A stretch of DNA of 64,000 nt from Primulina eburnea (GCF_022965805.1 NC_133103.1:44747610-44811609), one strand, 5' to 3'. Counted from the first letter of the stretch, positions 31,851 to 44,657 are shown. The notes: generated from the letters alone by a model not told the origin. Made by a program: numbers and translations.

Positions 31851-32496
31851 TGATATATGAATTATATCGATGCCGTTTAGGGATTGATTCATTCCTATCG
31901 ACTGAGATTCGATATAATTACCTATATCCAGACATCGGGATCCCTAGGTTAGAGTTGAGTCGAGTCTGAGACGACGCGTCGGTTGAGTTGAGTCTGATAC
32001 GACATGTTGATTTACATTGTTTATATCATTCATGATTATTGAATGTTTGATATTGATTTATGTTTCTGATTTGAGACATGTTATGAGTAATTCTTATATG
32101 CTTTCGTATATGCTTTTATATGATTGCATGTGTACATTGTTTATACTGGGATATTTATATCTCACGGGAGTTATCCAGCTGTTGTCTTGTTTTGTATGTG
32201 TGCATGACAACAGGTAGGGCTGGATCAGGGTCAAGAAGAGGATGAGAGAAGATTAGATAGCGTGGAGATCCGGGCTTCGAAGCAACATAGGATTCAGCAC
32301 TGATATGTAGTTGAACCTAGTTGAATTCTTGTAGATAACACAAGATTTGCATGTTCATGTTTAATATGTAATTTGAGTAAATTACATTACGTTTCCGCTT
32401 TGTATTTTAAAAAAAAAATTTAGACCTTGTTTTATAATTGAGTAATTAGTCCCAATAATGATTAAGAACTTGATTAGTGTCCGGGTTCCCACAACA

Positions 32497-32510
32497 GGTG
32501 ATATCAGAGC
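32497..32510 (+). promoter_or_regulatory. Primer binding site (tRNA-Met type)
   Basis: GGTGATATCAGAGC, one base from the usual TGGTATCAGAGC, sits a few bases after the LTR end. Confidence 0.7.
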
Positions 32511-32771
32511 GATAGATCCTTTAGATTGAGATAGAAGAGGCTAGTGAGCGGGGTAGATTGAGTTTTCTTCCCTGCTTTTGCATGCTAGCAATCTATTATG
32601 CTTACTGCTTTATATAATACATGTTACTTGAATTATCTGATTTGATTTTGTAATATGTATTATTTGAAATGAATTCGAACCGATTCTTGATCAGCAGTAA
32701 GATGATCGGAGGAGAGACTGAATTGAAACAGGTTTGTTGGATTGAGTTACTAATCCTTGTGATATTCAGAT

Positions 32772-33806
32772 ATGCCTCCCAGAAGAATACCAGAACAGGG
32801 TAGTACATCAAATTCTCCAATGGATGTAACACCGACTCCAATGGAAACCTTGCTGAAGAGGTTTCAGTCATTCAAACCACCGACTCTTAAGGGTACTGAG
32901 ACATCAGTTGAGTGTGAGAGTTGGTTAGGTAACATTGAGATGTTGTTTGATTCACTGGAGTACAGTGATGAGCGCCGAATTAAATTGATTGGGCACCAGT
33001 TGCTGGATGTTGCGAAAAGCTGGTGGATTACGATGAAGAGGGCCTTGGAGCAACGAGGTACGATTATTACTTGGGATGTATTTAAAACTGAGTTTTATCA
33101 GAGATTTTTCCCAGTATCGTACAGGAAAGACAAGGGGGCGGAGTTTGTCAATTTGAGACAGGGTCAGCTGAACATTGAAGAATATGTGACCAAGTTCTCT
33201 ACCTTGTTGAAGTTTGCTCCACATGTGGCTGAAAATGACGAAGCCGTTGCTGATCAGTTCATCAACGGCTTGAATCCCGATATTTTTACATTGGTGAACA
33301 TAGGACGACCGAATAACTTTGCTGATGCTATGAATAGAGCAAAGGGCGCTGAAGCGGGCCTGATAAGGCAGAGAGGAGCTGAATTTGTTCCTCTAGTGTC
33401 GAGACCACCGCAACCACCTCCCCGATTCGAGAGTGGCAGTAGCAGTGGTGGAAGGAAAGATTTTCTGAAGGCTAGAGGAAAGCAGTTTAAGAAGTCTGGC
33501 GGTAGTTCTTCTAGCTCCAGTAGTTCTCAGCAAAGTTATACCGGGGCTTACTGCGGAAATTGTGGAGGGAGACATTCCACTGAACAATGCCAAGGAGTAC
33601 TTGGTAGCTGCCATTTTTGCAAACAACAGGGACATTTTTCCAGAGTATGTCCACAGAGGGGTTCCCAAAGATTCCAGGGAGCCGAATCATCTGGATCAGC
33701 GGCACAAGGAAGTAGACGATCAGCTGCCTGTTCATTCATTTCAGCCAGCACTATCTCAGTCACAGCAGAGGCCAGGAGGAAGCCAGACAGTTGGCCAGCC
33801 TCCTAG
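32772..33806 (+). CDS. Gag (capsid and nucleocapsid) of the gypsy element, intact
   Basis: A clean 344-aa frame starting MPPRRIPEQGSTSNSPMD. The capsid domain runs from about residue 30 to 200: SFKPPTLKGTETSVECESWL, then a DVAKSWWITMK block, EFYQRFFPVSYRKDKGAEFV, LRQGQLNIEEYVTKFSTLL and ADQFINGLNPDIF. A serine-rich linker follows, then two zinc knuckles: CGNCGGRHSTEQC and CHFCKQQGHFSRVC. These package RNA. The last roughly 35 residues are in a different frame from the usual gag-pol text (which continues in the frame ending at 33882), so a one-base slip lies near 33700. In this lineage gag and pol are normally one ORF; here gag stands alone. It is the only long intact ORF in the element. Confidence 0.88.
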   Translation: MPPRRIPEQGSTSNSPMDVTPTPMETLLKRFQSFKPPTLKGTETSVECESWLGNIEMLFDSLEYSDERRIKLIGHQLLDVAKSWWITMKRALEQRGTIITWDVFKTEFYQRFFPVSYRKDKGAEFVNLRQGQLNIEEYVTKFSTLLKFAPHVAENDEAVADQFINGLNPDIFTLVNIGRPNNFADAMNRAKGAEAGLIRQRGAEFVPLVSRPPQPPPRFESGSSSGGRKDFLKARGKQFKKSGGSSSSSSSSQQSYTGAYCGNCGGRHSTEQCQGVLGSCHFCKQQGHFSRVCPQRGSQRFQGAESSGSAAQGSRRSAACSFISASTISVTAEARRKPDSWPAS

Positions 33807-33849
33807 ACAGCAGGCCAGAGTATTTGCTTTGACCGAGGAGCAGGCTCAT

Positions 33850-35857
33850 GAAGCACCAGATGATGATGTTGCAGGTAACTGATTTGTTTGATTATCCTGC
33901 ATATGTATTGAGTGATGCCGGTGCTTCACATACCTTTATTTCTGAAAGATTTGCATTGATGCATGCATTATCTGTTGAGTCCCTAATTACTGTAGTATTT
34001 GTTTCTTTCCCTTTGGGAAAAGATCTTTTATCAGCGATTTCTGTTAGATCTTGTATACTACAGTAGGATAAGAATGAGATTGAGTTAGATTGTGTGGTAG
34101 ATGGTATTGTACTGGTGTTCTCTGATTTTGGAACTGCATTATTGATATTGATGTGCTGACCAAGTACAGAGCTACCCTAGATTAATTCCAGAAGATGGTG
34201 AGAATCGAACCTGAGATGGCCAAGGGATGAATATTGTACGATAAGAATTCCAGACTGAGAATTCCTTTGATATTCGTACTAGCTATGACTCGATTATTAC
34301 AGAAAGGAGCAGAGTAACTCCTTATGTATTTAGTTGATTTACTGAAGTTGAGTCTATCATTGGCTGATTTACCAATAATAAGAAAGTTCTTGATGTTTTC
34401 TCTGATAAGACTTCAGATCTGATTCCAATCAGAGAGATTGATTTTAGTCTTGAACTGATATTAGAAATTGTTGAAATTTTGAATCTTGATTGAGACAGAT
34501 TGCATTCAGGATGGGTTATATCTGAAGATGATATATTTGTTGATTTTAACAGAGTTAAATCGTGATTAGTCAGCCGAGGTGGATATCAGTGTCTGATATT
34601 TGCGGTTTTATGAGTTTAATAGATCAGTACCGATGAGTGATGTTTTGAATCTGATTGAATCTTGCTGTTGTTCTGAATCCGTTTTTGAATCAGGTAAGTA
34701 ATACTGTATTGTATGTTAATAGCTGATTTGTTTGTGCCCGATATTTCGAATGTGAAATGACATAGATTGTCAGAAATGGTGCAATACTTGATTTAGTAAG
34801 CATCCTGATAGCAGAAACTGTTTTGATAGAAACAGATGAGATTAGATATGGCAGATTTTGGACTGAAATGTCTGAACTACAGACAGATAAAGATAGAAAG
34901 AAAGAAACCAAGAGATGGGTTATATAACTTGCCGGTTCCGGAATGGAAATGAGATTACATTTCCAAGGATATCGTGATGAAGTTACTACATTCCTCTCGG
35001 AATTGAGTATGGATTGAGTTAGGAATGACAGACTGACCTTAGTCTGCGAGTGTTAAACCGTACATGAAGATGTACAAATATGATATATTACTGAGATTCT
35101 GTCAGAAAAGTGATTAGATTTCACGGAGTGTGGAGAGTTGAGTATATTAGATCGTGATTTTGGATGATTTTGCACGTTTGACAGAATGTACAGTAAGAGT
35201 TGGATACTAGATTATATCTGAATACTGAATTGTATTCACTACCTGATGGATAGTCAGAGTGGATTATCCAGATTTCGGAGGATATGCTGAAAGCTGTAAT
35301 GCTAGATTTTAACACTGAATGGCAGGATTCATTGTCATTTTGTGAGTTTTCGTACAACAACAACTATCAAACGAGTATTGAGATAACTTATTTCGAAGCG
35401 TTGTACAAAAAGATATATGGATCCTCTCTTTATTGAAATGATATCTCTGAGGTTCTTGAGTTTGGATCTGAAATGATCAGAGAGATGACTGAAAAAATGA
35501 AGCTAATTCAGAAGAAAATGAACATAGCTCATAATAAATAGACTGAATATGCCAATGTCGGACGATGACTGTTGATATTTGAGACCAAAGATCGAATATA
35601 TCTTTGATTGAGATCAACAGATTCGATAACAGCTGATGATGTTGAGTCGTTACGAGCTGTTGATGGTTATATACAGATATTGTATAACCAATGTTGCGAG
35701 ATTGACTTTATCAGAGCTATTTTTCGAAATAGAATTTGATATGAGATTGAAATTTCAGAACAGATTCATTGAGATGAGTTTCTGATATAACTCTGTATAC
35801 ATTTCTTCTGACGTATCTGAATTGATTGTTTGCGAGTTCGAGGACGAACTCAGATCT
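33850..35857 (+). pseudogene. pol remnant: protease, scraps, integrase
   Basis: The protease text is readable (YPAYVLSDAGASHTFISERF, with D-A-G at the catalytic triplet, then LSAISVRSCIL). From about 34070 stops appear every few codons. Integrase text returns near 35300-35520 (SFCEFSYNNNYQTSIEITYF, FEALYKK, VLEFGSEMIREMTEKMKLIQ). The RT palm with its Y-x-D-D motif is not recognisable, and the distance is too short for a complete RT-RNase H. A purine-rich stretch (AAGAGGGGGAGAAA, about 35858-35871) follows as polypurine tract. Confidence 0.8.
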
Positions 35858-35871
35858 AAGAGGGGGAGAAA
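35858..35871 (+). promoter_or_regulatory. Polypurine tract
   Basis: AGAGGGGGAGAAA directly before the 3' LTR. Confidence 0.75.
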
Positions 35872-36021
35872 TGTAAGGTCCGAGAAATTATCCGGTTAAT
35901 TTGAAAAGATTTGGGCGATGATTATTATAATCTATTGTTGATAATTAATATGATTATAAACAGAACGGATCAGATCGGGAGAGCCGGAAAAGAATTCACA
36001 TTATGTGTGAAGAATAGGATT

Positions 36022-36283
36022 GGCGCACATGCGCGACATGTATTAGCGCACATGCGCGGAACATCCAGTAGCATCAGCGCACATGCGCGAGATAAGGCGC
36101 GCATATGCGCGACCCGTCCAGAATGATCGGCGCATATGCGCGACATAAATGGCGCACATGCGCGGGGTTGGCAGAAGGATTGGCGCATATGCGCGGAATG
36201 ATTGGCGCATATGCGCGAGAAGACAAAGCGCTAGTTTAAATAACTGGCGCATATGCGCAACATTGTTCGCGCATATGCGCGAG
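36022..36283. repeat. Cluster of ten GGCGCAYATGCGCG palindromes (3' LTR)
   Basis: As in the 5' LTR, but ten units; the extra one precedes GAGACGTG. More units keep the perfect core GCGCATATGCGC here than in the 5' LTR. Confidence 0.93.
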
Positions 36284-37139
36284 ACGTGTACTATGTGGGA
36301 TGAGCCACTCGTCCTTGTGCATGTACGTGGATGTATATATATATATATATATAAACAAACGAATTCTTCAGTTTTCAGAAGAAAGAATCGAGAAAGGTAC
36401 GGAGAAAAGAATAGAAAAATCCTTACGCCTTTTGTGAGAAATCCGTCCGTCTGATTTTGAATCCGACTTCGGTATCGAGTTCCTAGCAACGTAGGCTACA
36501 ACTGGACGTAAGTTTTGCTACGTTTTAACATGCTTTGAAATTATGATATTGTCAGAATTGAATGGAACTCATATATGTTGTTCTTTACATATTAGACATC
36601 ATAGAATCGAAGTCAGATTAAGAAACGGACTGATTATGGAATTGTTATGATTTGTAGAGTTGAGTTGAATAAGAATTGATATCCATATTGAGTGATTATC
36701 GATTATGAGATGTTAGAATTGATATCTGCTTGATATGGTATTGCTGGATATATTGAGATTATGATGTTATGCCGTTGAAACAGAATTTGATTGAATTCTG
36801 ATTATATCCAGTATTGATTGAGTGGTGTATTGATATTGTACCCTCGATATTGTGATTGTCAGATTGATTATTGACAGGCTTTGAGTTCGAGACTTCGACA
36901 GGGTCAGAATATCAGGAAGAAAGGTATAAATTAATGTTGAGTTGGGATTGCACAACTCGGGTGAGGTTTGACTCGAGTTTTCCTAAATCACACACTTTCA
37001 TTTATTGCATTGATATTTGCAATTGATGAGACTTATGACTGTAGTCTATTGATTTATAGCTAATGTATGATGAGATTGATGTTTGTAGGCTATTGATTCA
37101 TAGTCACTGCATGTATTGATTACTGAGTCGTTGAGTCAC

Positions 37140-37339
37140 CGGCTGATTCGCCTAGTCACCGGCTGATTCGTCTGGTTATGGGCTGATTCGCCTAGTCACC
37201 GGCTGATTCGTCTGGTTATTGACTGATTCGTCTAAAATTAAGCTGATTCGCTTAATTACAGGCTGATTCGTCTGGTTATTGGCTGATTCGCCTAATTCTT
37301 GACTGATTCGTCAATTCTGCGGCTGATTCGCCCAGACAC
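37140..37339. repeat. Ten 20-bp tandem units with core GCTGATTCG (3' LTR)
   Basis: Same ten units and order as 31651-31850, with a few base changes. The array length has not changed since insertion. Confidence 0.92.
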
Positions 37340-37985
37340 TGATATATGAATTATATCGATGCCGTTTAGGGATTGATTCATTCCTATCGACTGAGATTCG
37401 ATATAATTACCTATATCCAGACATCGGGATCCCTAGGTTAGAGTTGAGTCGAGTCTGAGACGACACGTTAGTTGAGTTGAGTCTGATACGACATGTTGAT
37501 TTACATTGTTTATATCATTCATGATTATTGAATGTTTGATATTGATTTATGTTTCTGATTTGAGACATGTTATGAGTAATTCTTATATGCTTTCGTATAT
37601 ACTTTTATATGATTGCATGTGTACATTGTTTATACTGGGATATTTATATCTCACCGGAGTTATCCGGCTGTTGTCTTGTTTTGTATATATGCATGACAAC
37701 AGGTGGGGCTGGATTAGGGTCAAGAAGAGGATGAGAGAAGATTAGATAGCGTGGAGATTCGGGCTTCGAAGCAACATAGGATTCAGCACTTATATGTAGT
37801 TGAACCTAGTTGAATTCTTGTAGATAACACAAGATTTGCATGTTCATGTTTAATATGTAATTTGAGTAAATTACATTACGTTTCCGCTTTGTATTTAAAA
37901 AAAAAATTAGACCCTGTTTTATAATTGAGTAATTAGTCCCAATAATGATTAAGAACTTGATTAGTGTCCGGGTCCCCACATTGCC

Positions 37986-39760
37986 CCTCACAACCTAACA
38001 ACCAGTCGCAACAGATAGTTCATTGAGTAGATCCCTTCAACAGTTCTTAGCACAACTCTGTATCGTTTCCTACCTCGAGGTGTACAGTAAATAAGTTTAA
38101 TTTGAAAATAATACATGATAGGGGCATAAAACATTGGTTCTTTTATACAAACAAACAAAAATATTATTACATAATAACGTCATGCATATGATAATGAACT
38201 TGTTTAGCTATTTATTGTAGCTGGAATTATAACACACATAATGAAATGTCCACTACTAATTTGTTTGTAATAAATCATAAAATCAAAAATTACTAATTAA
38301 AATAACTTAACATTTCTATAAATCATAATAATTTATCCGTTGAAATCTCAAGCGCATAAAAATCCATAAATTGTCGACTAACCAAAAATCCTACATCGAC
38401 CTTTAAAAAGATCAACTAACATCAAAATAAAGCATAAAAGTCTTTACTGAATTCTTTGAGAATAATCTTTTAAATCTTTTATCTATCAAGCTAATGCGAA
38501 CAATAAAATGTCTCTCGGGGGTGTACTACCGCACTCGATCCATTCAAGCGTCAGCGCCTCTTCATATCATCAAATCCTGCAACATTCAAACCTAGTGAGT
38601 CCAATTACTCAGCACGTTCTAAACATGAGTATCAAATTATACGTATACAATCACGAGCATTAAAAATCATAATTTTATTCAAAATAACTTTTAAGCATAA
38701 ATAAATCGTAAATCTTAAATCATTTAATCGTAAAGCTTTCATTCATTTATCATTTTGGGTGAAGTTTGATCCTTGTAAGTGACTAACTTATATCCTCTGA
38801 TGGACTGATCAGTCTTAAGCTCCACATGGCCCATGGGGACGGGCACTAGGCACCGCCATGGAAATACGATCAACGGGCTCCCTTTGGGGTTTTTTTCCCG
38901 TAAACGGACTCCCTCTGGGGTCTTTTCCCTCACGACATTCCTATAAAATTGTAAGTTCACCGTTCCTTCTTAAAACGGATCCCCTACATATCCTCTTTCT
39001 TTGTCACAGTCAATTCACCTCCCTCAAAATATTTTTCCTTTTCTTTTTAGAGCATAAAAATTGCACAACTTAACCATAAATCATAAAATATCATATTTTC
39101 ATCAAAATCATCATTTTATATCATTTAACATGCGTTATGATCCTCCAGGACAGTGCCAACTTTTTTGTATAACTCAAGTGTAAAATGACAGTTTTGCCCC
39201 TAGATGTAATATTTCTCGATTTCGACATTTTCTTACTTTTATTGAAATGGGCTTATCCCAAATAATTATTTAAGTTTAAATCTAATTTATCATATTTTTA
39301 TTTAGCTTGAAATCATGGGCTTCAATTTAACTTCCTATTTACTAATTCGTGAGGCGTTTAATTCCCGAATCAATTCAAACTTTAATATTTTCTTCCCATA
39401 TTTTAAACATTGATTATTATTACCTAAAATACCCTCGTGAAACATGAACCGACCCCTGTGGACCGTGGCTCGGCCTTTTTTCCTTTTCCTAAGCCTTGTT
39501 CGAACCTAAGCTAAACCCTCGAGCCTTCTTGCATTTTTCCCGAGCCGCACTCGAGCCACCTCGAGCCAACTCTTGACCAGCCCACCTCGGGACCCTAGTG
39601 ATCCTCCTTGACCCACGCATGAGCTCCCAGCCGGCCCACACAGCTCCTGCTCACAAGAACAAGATGTGGCGCGAGTTCCCTCATGTGCAGTCGAGCCAAC
39701 TCTCATTTTTCTTGGACTACGGTCGAGCCACCTCGAGCCATCAGCGCACAAGATTTCAGT
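37986..39760 (-). mobile_element. Old gypsy LTR relic, same superfamily as the solo LTR at 41080
   Basis: Several phrases match 41080-43710 in the same orientation: CCTAGTGAGTCCAATTACTC (38591) against CCTAGTGAATCTATTGACTC, and the block from GTGTAAAATGACAGTTTTGC (39179) through TAATTCCCGAATCAATTC against 42118-42320. No ends or coding sequence are seen. Orientation is taken from the solo LTR. It has been cut on the right by the SIRE-like element. Confidence 0.55.
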
Positions 39761-41079
39761 TGCCAGCTTACCAGTTCAACTGATCAACAGAAAAAACCCA
39801 ACTACCATCTGAAACTGATGAGTTAAGTGGAGCTTAATCATCAATTGTGTCGCCGCTTCATTGCCATATCAGATCCTAGTAGTTGATCATTGCGGTTCAG
39901 CATCAATTGAGTCCAGTTTTCATCGGTTAGACCAGTTAGCCAGCACAGAGATTAAGTCCAAGGCAATTAGTTGTTCTTACGGCAAAAGAAACTCAAAATC
40001 GATGCAGCATTCCAAGCATTCTAGGCGACCAATTGTTGGTATACTCAGTTCTGTTTTATATAAACTAACTGATACTTGATGTTATTTGATTGTTGCTAAG
40101 TGTAGTAGAAATTCCCTTACATAACCTTACATAAGATGGTGTGCTTTATATTAATACAAGGGATGTGTAATGAATTAAATTAACGTCATGTGTATCCAGC
40201 TAGTTTGCATGTAACTGAACTGATTTTTCCAATTTATATGTTGTCTTAACTGCTTGAGTATTTATTGCTTAAACTTCTTTTTTAAAAAAATGCGCAACGA
40301 TTATATTTTTGAGGGGGAGTTTTTGATTCAGTTCTTGATGGGGAGCTATTCTGTAAAACTGATTTTAAATTTGCTATCCCTCGAACTGAAAAATTGTTTT
40401 CAAATCGTTTTATTCAGTTGTTGAGGGAGAGCTTCTCCGTCTGCTATCTCTCAAACTGAAAGTTTTTTTATTCACTTTATTGTTTTTAAACATTTTTTTA
40501 TTCTCACAAAGGGGGAGAATTATTAACTATTTAAATTTATTTTAAATATCTTTGATTGTTCAAGTTTTGTGATCATAAAAAAGGGGGAGATTGTTGGAAC
40601 ATTTTATGTTCGCAATCTTAATTTTGATGTTAACAAAACTTGTTATTTTGTTTCTAATGATTTTATCTAAGTGCGCAGAAACTGAAACTGATCAGGATTC
40701 GAACTAATCAGTTATCGAGCCAAAACTGAAGCTATCGAAGAATGCAAACTGGAAGTACCAACTGATTAATCGAATGAAACCAGTTCAACTGATGAATCGT
40801 AAACCAGTTTGACTGATTATCCAGTTGAAAGGTGGTACAACAGAAGACCTTCAGAAGCCCGGCCAGGTGACGAAGAGTTCAACTGATGAAAAGCTCAGCT
40901 GACCAGTTCAACTGAAAGAGTGAAATCAGTTCAACTGACGAGTCAGTCAACTGATTTCATTAGCCCAACTGAATATCAGTTCAAAAGACTAGTTCAGAGC
41001 ATCCGTTAGAACCAATCAGTTGCAGAACTCGACAAGCTTATTCGATGGGATCCAGCTGTCACAAAGGTACAAAAGCAAT

Positions 41080-41171
41080 TGTAACGTCCACTACTTTTTT
41101 TTCTTAAAAAGTACTAGAATTTTTTTTCTTTTTTCCTATACTAACTCTCGGCCGATACACACACACACACA

Positions 41172-41240
<69 letters not shown>

Positions 41241-43710
41241 TTGACACCATTTTAAAATAAAACATACCAACTATATTTGAAAACTCAAGAAAGAATTCAA
41301 AACATAAAATCATCAAACGTTTTACCAAACCTAAACTTAACAATATTTCAAAATAAAGCTGATTCTAACAACCTCTCAAAAGCACTCAAAAAGCACCATA
41401 AAAGTCGTAAAAATCTTTAACATAAACTTTAAATCTTAAGTGCGGAAAACTAGCGCTGGTCCTCGGGTTATATGCACCTTCAGTCCAGTAAGATCAACCA
41501 TCAAGTCACTCAACATCGATATCATGCTCACCTGCATCGATCTCACCTAGTGAATCTATTGACTCAGCAAACCATAATCATAATAACGAATAATACATAT
41601 ACAATCACATGAAACAGTGAAAATACTTTTACTTAACATAACATTTCATTAACATGCATAACATAAACATTTTTCCTTTCATCATATACATTTCATTTTT
41701 CATCATAGATATATACGTATACATTTTTCTTTTCTTTGAATTCAGATCGTTAATTGTGACTTTCGTATCAGCTGAAGGTCGATTGATCCATCTACGTGTA
41801 ACCACAGTACTGGGAGACGGGGACATCAGCGACACTCTCACCCATCAACTTAGTATTGGCCTTACATATCATCATATCATCGTAATCATCGTATCATCAT
41901 ATTAGTCACAATTACTTCACTTCCTTCAACACTTCATATTTTTATCACTTTATAAAAATTAACCATGCATAAAAAATCATTTTTCTTTTAAATCAAGCAC
42001 GCAACATATCTTTTAACATTATCGTTTTATAGTAAAATTCCATAAAATTTAAAAATAAGCATATTATCATTATTTACAATATTCAGGGAACTGCCAAGAC
42101 GTTTACTATTTTTCAGGTGTAAAATGACTGTTTTACCCCTAGATGTAAAATTCCTCAATTTTAACTTTTTCTTACTTTTGTTGACACTAGACCATCCCAA
42201 CTAACTATTTAAGCTTAAATTAAATTTCTTATATTTTTATTTGGCTTAAATTCATGGTTTTCCATTTATTTCGTAAATATCAATTCGGAGCGTTTTAATT
42301 TCGAATTAATTCAAACTTGATTATTAAATTCTCAAATTTTAAACATAGACTTTTTATTGCTTAATTTACCCTTGTGAACCATGAACCATCCACAGTGACC
42401 CACGGTTCAACCCACTAGCTTTTAAACCAATTATTCGAACAATTCCTAACCACCTTCGAACCAACTAGTGATTTCTTCGAGCTGAGCCCGAGCCACCCCA
42501 ATCCAGCCCTTTCCCAGCTAATATAGGAACCCTCCTGGACCCACTGGACCCAACCTAACCCACACTGCCACCCCCTGCACAAAGCAAGAGCTGTGTGAGT
42601 CCCTACTATCGCTATGACTCTTTTCCCTTCACTAGGACTCTTCGTCTGGCCGTATCTCGAGCTCGAACCCTCTTGACTAACCATGGACCACCCCGAGCCC
42701 TAGTCTAGACCACCCTCCCATCCCTGATCCCTCAGCGGCTGCACCATATTTGTTTGGGGAGAGCCCAGCGATCATGGGCTCTTCCCAAGTGACCATCCGC
42801 GGGTCCTAGCAGCTAAAACACTTCTAGCCCCATAACCATGACCCTCACCGATTCCCAGCCCAGCCTTGGCCAAGCCCTTGGTGCAATAACCCTTAGCCGA
42901 ACCCTTTTGCCATCAAGCAATAATTTTCGTTCAAGCATATACCAATTCGTGTGAAGCCTTTAACCATGACTTGTGTGACTCCAAACATGCTGAAAAATCG
43001 TGTACTCAAGTCACCCTAACATGGCGTATATAATGCACGAAAACGTGTTGGCGATGCGAAGAACGGAGATGTAGAACCTTGCCTTCATTTCCTTTGCAAA
43101 AACGTGGCTTTCCTTGAAGAACTATTCATGTGTGTGTGAGTGTTCTTGAGGGGAGGGGAGAGACCTTGTTGATGAGGGGATGGGGGCGTGTGTTATGAAA
43201 TAATGGGGAGGGTTTTAGGATTTAAATAATTTTTTAATTATCAAGTAAAAAAGCCTAGGCCCATTAACATGGTACAATAGGCCCATTAGTGCATATTTAA
43301 AATATTTCGTTTAGGAAAGTTCGTGAAAATATTAGCCGAGTTCTCGAAAAATTCATATTTTAGTCGAAAATCGAATATCGTTAAAAATGACGTCTCGGCG
43401 TATAAATCTCCTCAAAACTCCTTATTCTTAAAAATATCATAAAGCATCAACCTTATTTTAAATAACTAAAAACAATTATTCAATAATTTTTTTTCCCCAT
43501 TTTTCAGCTCTCGGTCTCCGTTCCTCGATCGTATCTCGAATAACCTTTAAAAATACAGTTTATATGCATTCGTGTAGAAAGTACATTTTATACATGCAAC
43601 CATGTATATCATATTCAATTTATGCAATTAAACCTATTTAATTAGTTATTTTCCATTTCCCCTAGATTTGCATGTAGTTTAATTACGTCATGTTAATTTT
43701 GGACCTTACA
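41080..43710 (-). mobile_element. Solo gypsy LTR inside the SIRE-like LTR
   Basis: Read on the minus strand it starts TGTAAGGTCCAAAATTAACA at 43710 and ends GTGGACGTTACA at 41080, about 2.6 kb. The orientation is supported by a TTTAAATCC TATA-like box near 43225 followed by a CT/CA-rich leader. No gag or pol is present, so it is a solo LTR. Flanking pentamers (GCAAT and GAATC) do not match. Confidence 0.65.
41159..41236. repeat. (CA)n-(TA)n microsatellite
   Basis: ACACACAC... then CGC and a long TATATA run, inside the solo LTR. Confidence 0.95.
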
Positions 43711-44657
43711 GAATCTGTACTATCAATAGTACAATAATGGACGTTGCAGCAAATCTTAAAGAAAAAAATGTTCTAGAATGGCTGTTGGAAAAGTCGAGAC
43801 ACAAATTTCAAGGAACTCATTCAAGTTGCAACGATCACATGTGATGAATCTTGATGTAACGGTTGCATTACTGTTATAAATACAGACCAAGACCATCAAC
43901 AAACACATGAACGAGAGGTGAAAAACAAGAGAGAAAAGAAAGGGCACGCTTATTGCATATCAGCTTACAAGAAGCAATCAGCCCAGTCGAGGGAACACTT
44001 CAAGTCATATCAGCTTAGTGTAGATGTTTATTTCCCTCAGTGTTTGAGAACACCTTTCGGGTTGTTTTTAGAGATCAGTTCTCACACACACACACACACC
44101 ATCACTCAAAATACCTTCTTGCACAAAGACGTAAAACTTGTGTTTGTAGTCTTTGACACATAGACGTTAAATAAGTGTTGGCTGGAAGGTGATGCATTCA
44201 GTCTAGACTAGAAGTTCAGTTAGGCAGTGAGTAAGTCCTAAGCTGGGTGGGTTTGTACAAAGTGTTGTATAAATCAAAGTCTTCTAATGGATCCTACACA
44301 AGGTGTTAGAAGGGGTGAAGTAGGAGCAATTGAAGTTTTCGAACATCCATAAACATATATTGTATATTAACTGCTCAACTTTGTTTTAAACTGACTTGAT
44401 CAGTTCAGCTGATATCAGTTCAGTTATGTCCATAGCTGAACTGATATAAGCCAGAACTAATTCCCTCTATTTCAGTCGATGAGTTTACACAAGTCATTAG
44501 ATTTTAAAATCTTTCAGTTTTTCTTAACGAATGATTACTTCGAGTGTTTTTCGTTTGGTTTGAAACCAAACTCAACCTAATTCATCGGTGTATGCATTCT
44601 TAGAACAAGAGCTATTGCAGTTCATTGAGAATATTGTGTTTGAATTACCCTCGCAGG

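Larger units (their letters stand above)
30417..32493 (+). repeat. 5' LTR, 2077 bp, with two internal repeat arrays
   Basis: Holds a CpG-rich palindrome cluster (30557-30797), a TATA box at about 30846-30867, and a ten-copy 20-bp array (31651-31850). It ends GTGTCCGGGTTCCCACA. Confidence 0.93.
30417..37980 (+). mobile_element. Young Ty3/gypsy LTR retrotransposon, gag intact, pol decayed, 7.6 kb
   Basis: LTRs are at 30417-32493 (2077 bp) and 35872-37980 (2109 bp), both starting TGTAAGGTCC and ending CACA. The duplication TTGCC flanks the element (30412-30416 and 37981-37985). The internal part is only 3378 bp: a Met-tRNA primer site, a full gag, then scraps of protease and integrase with almost no RT. 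By eye the LTRs differ at only one or two positions per 100 bp, so the insertion is recent, yet pol is crowded with stops. It was therefore probably moved by enzymes supplied in trans. Confidence 0.92.
35872..37980 (+). repeat. 3' LTR, 2109 bp
   Basis: Matches 30417-32493 along its full length. It has one extra palindrome unit (about 22 bp) and a slightly longer TA run. The palindrome cluster is at 36022-36283 and the 20-bp array at 37140-37339. Confidence 0.93.
39760..44650 (+). mobile_element. 3' end of a SIRE-like Ty1/copia element (internal tail plus LTR)
   Basis: 39760-40580 is a non-coding tail with repeated GAGGGGGAG-type purine tracts. A polypurine tract AAGGGGGAGA (40581-40590) precedes the LTR start TGTTGGAACATTTTATGTTC at 40592. 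The LTR is rich in CAGTTCAACTGA-type phrases. It is broken by the solo LTR at 41080-43710 and resumes with GAATCTGTACTATCAATAG, ending near 44650. The SIRE assignment is from the LTR start and tail structure. No coding part of copia pol is left. Confidence 0.6.

Noticed and set aside
33562..33882. Separate 106-aa gene downstream of gag
   Set aside because: Its C-terminal half is the normal continuation of gag towards protease in another frame; it reflects a one-base slip, not a separate gene.
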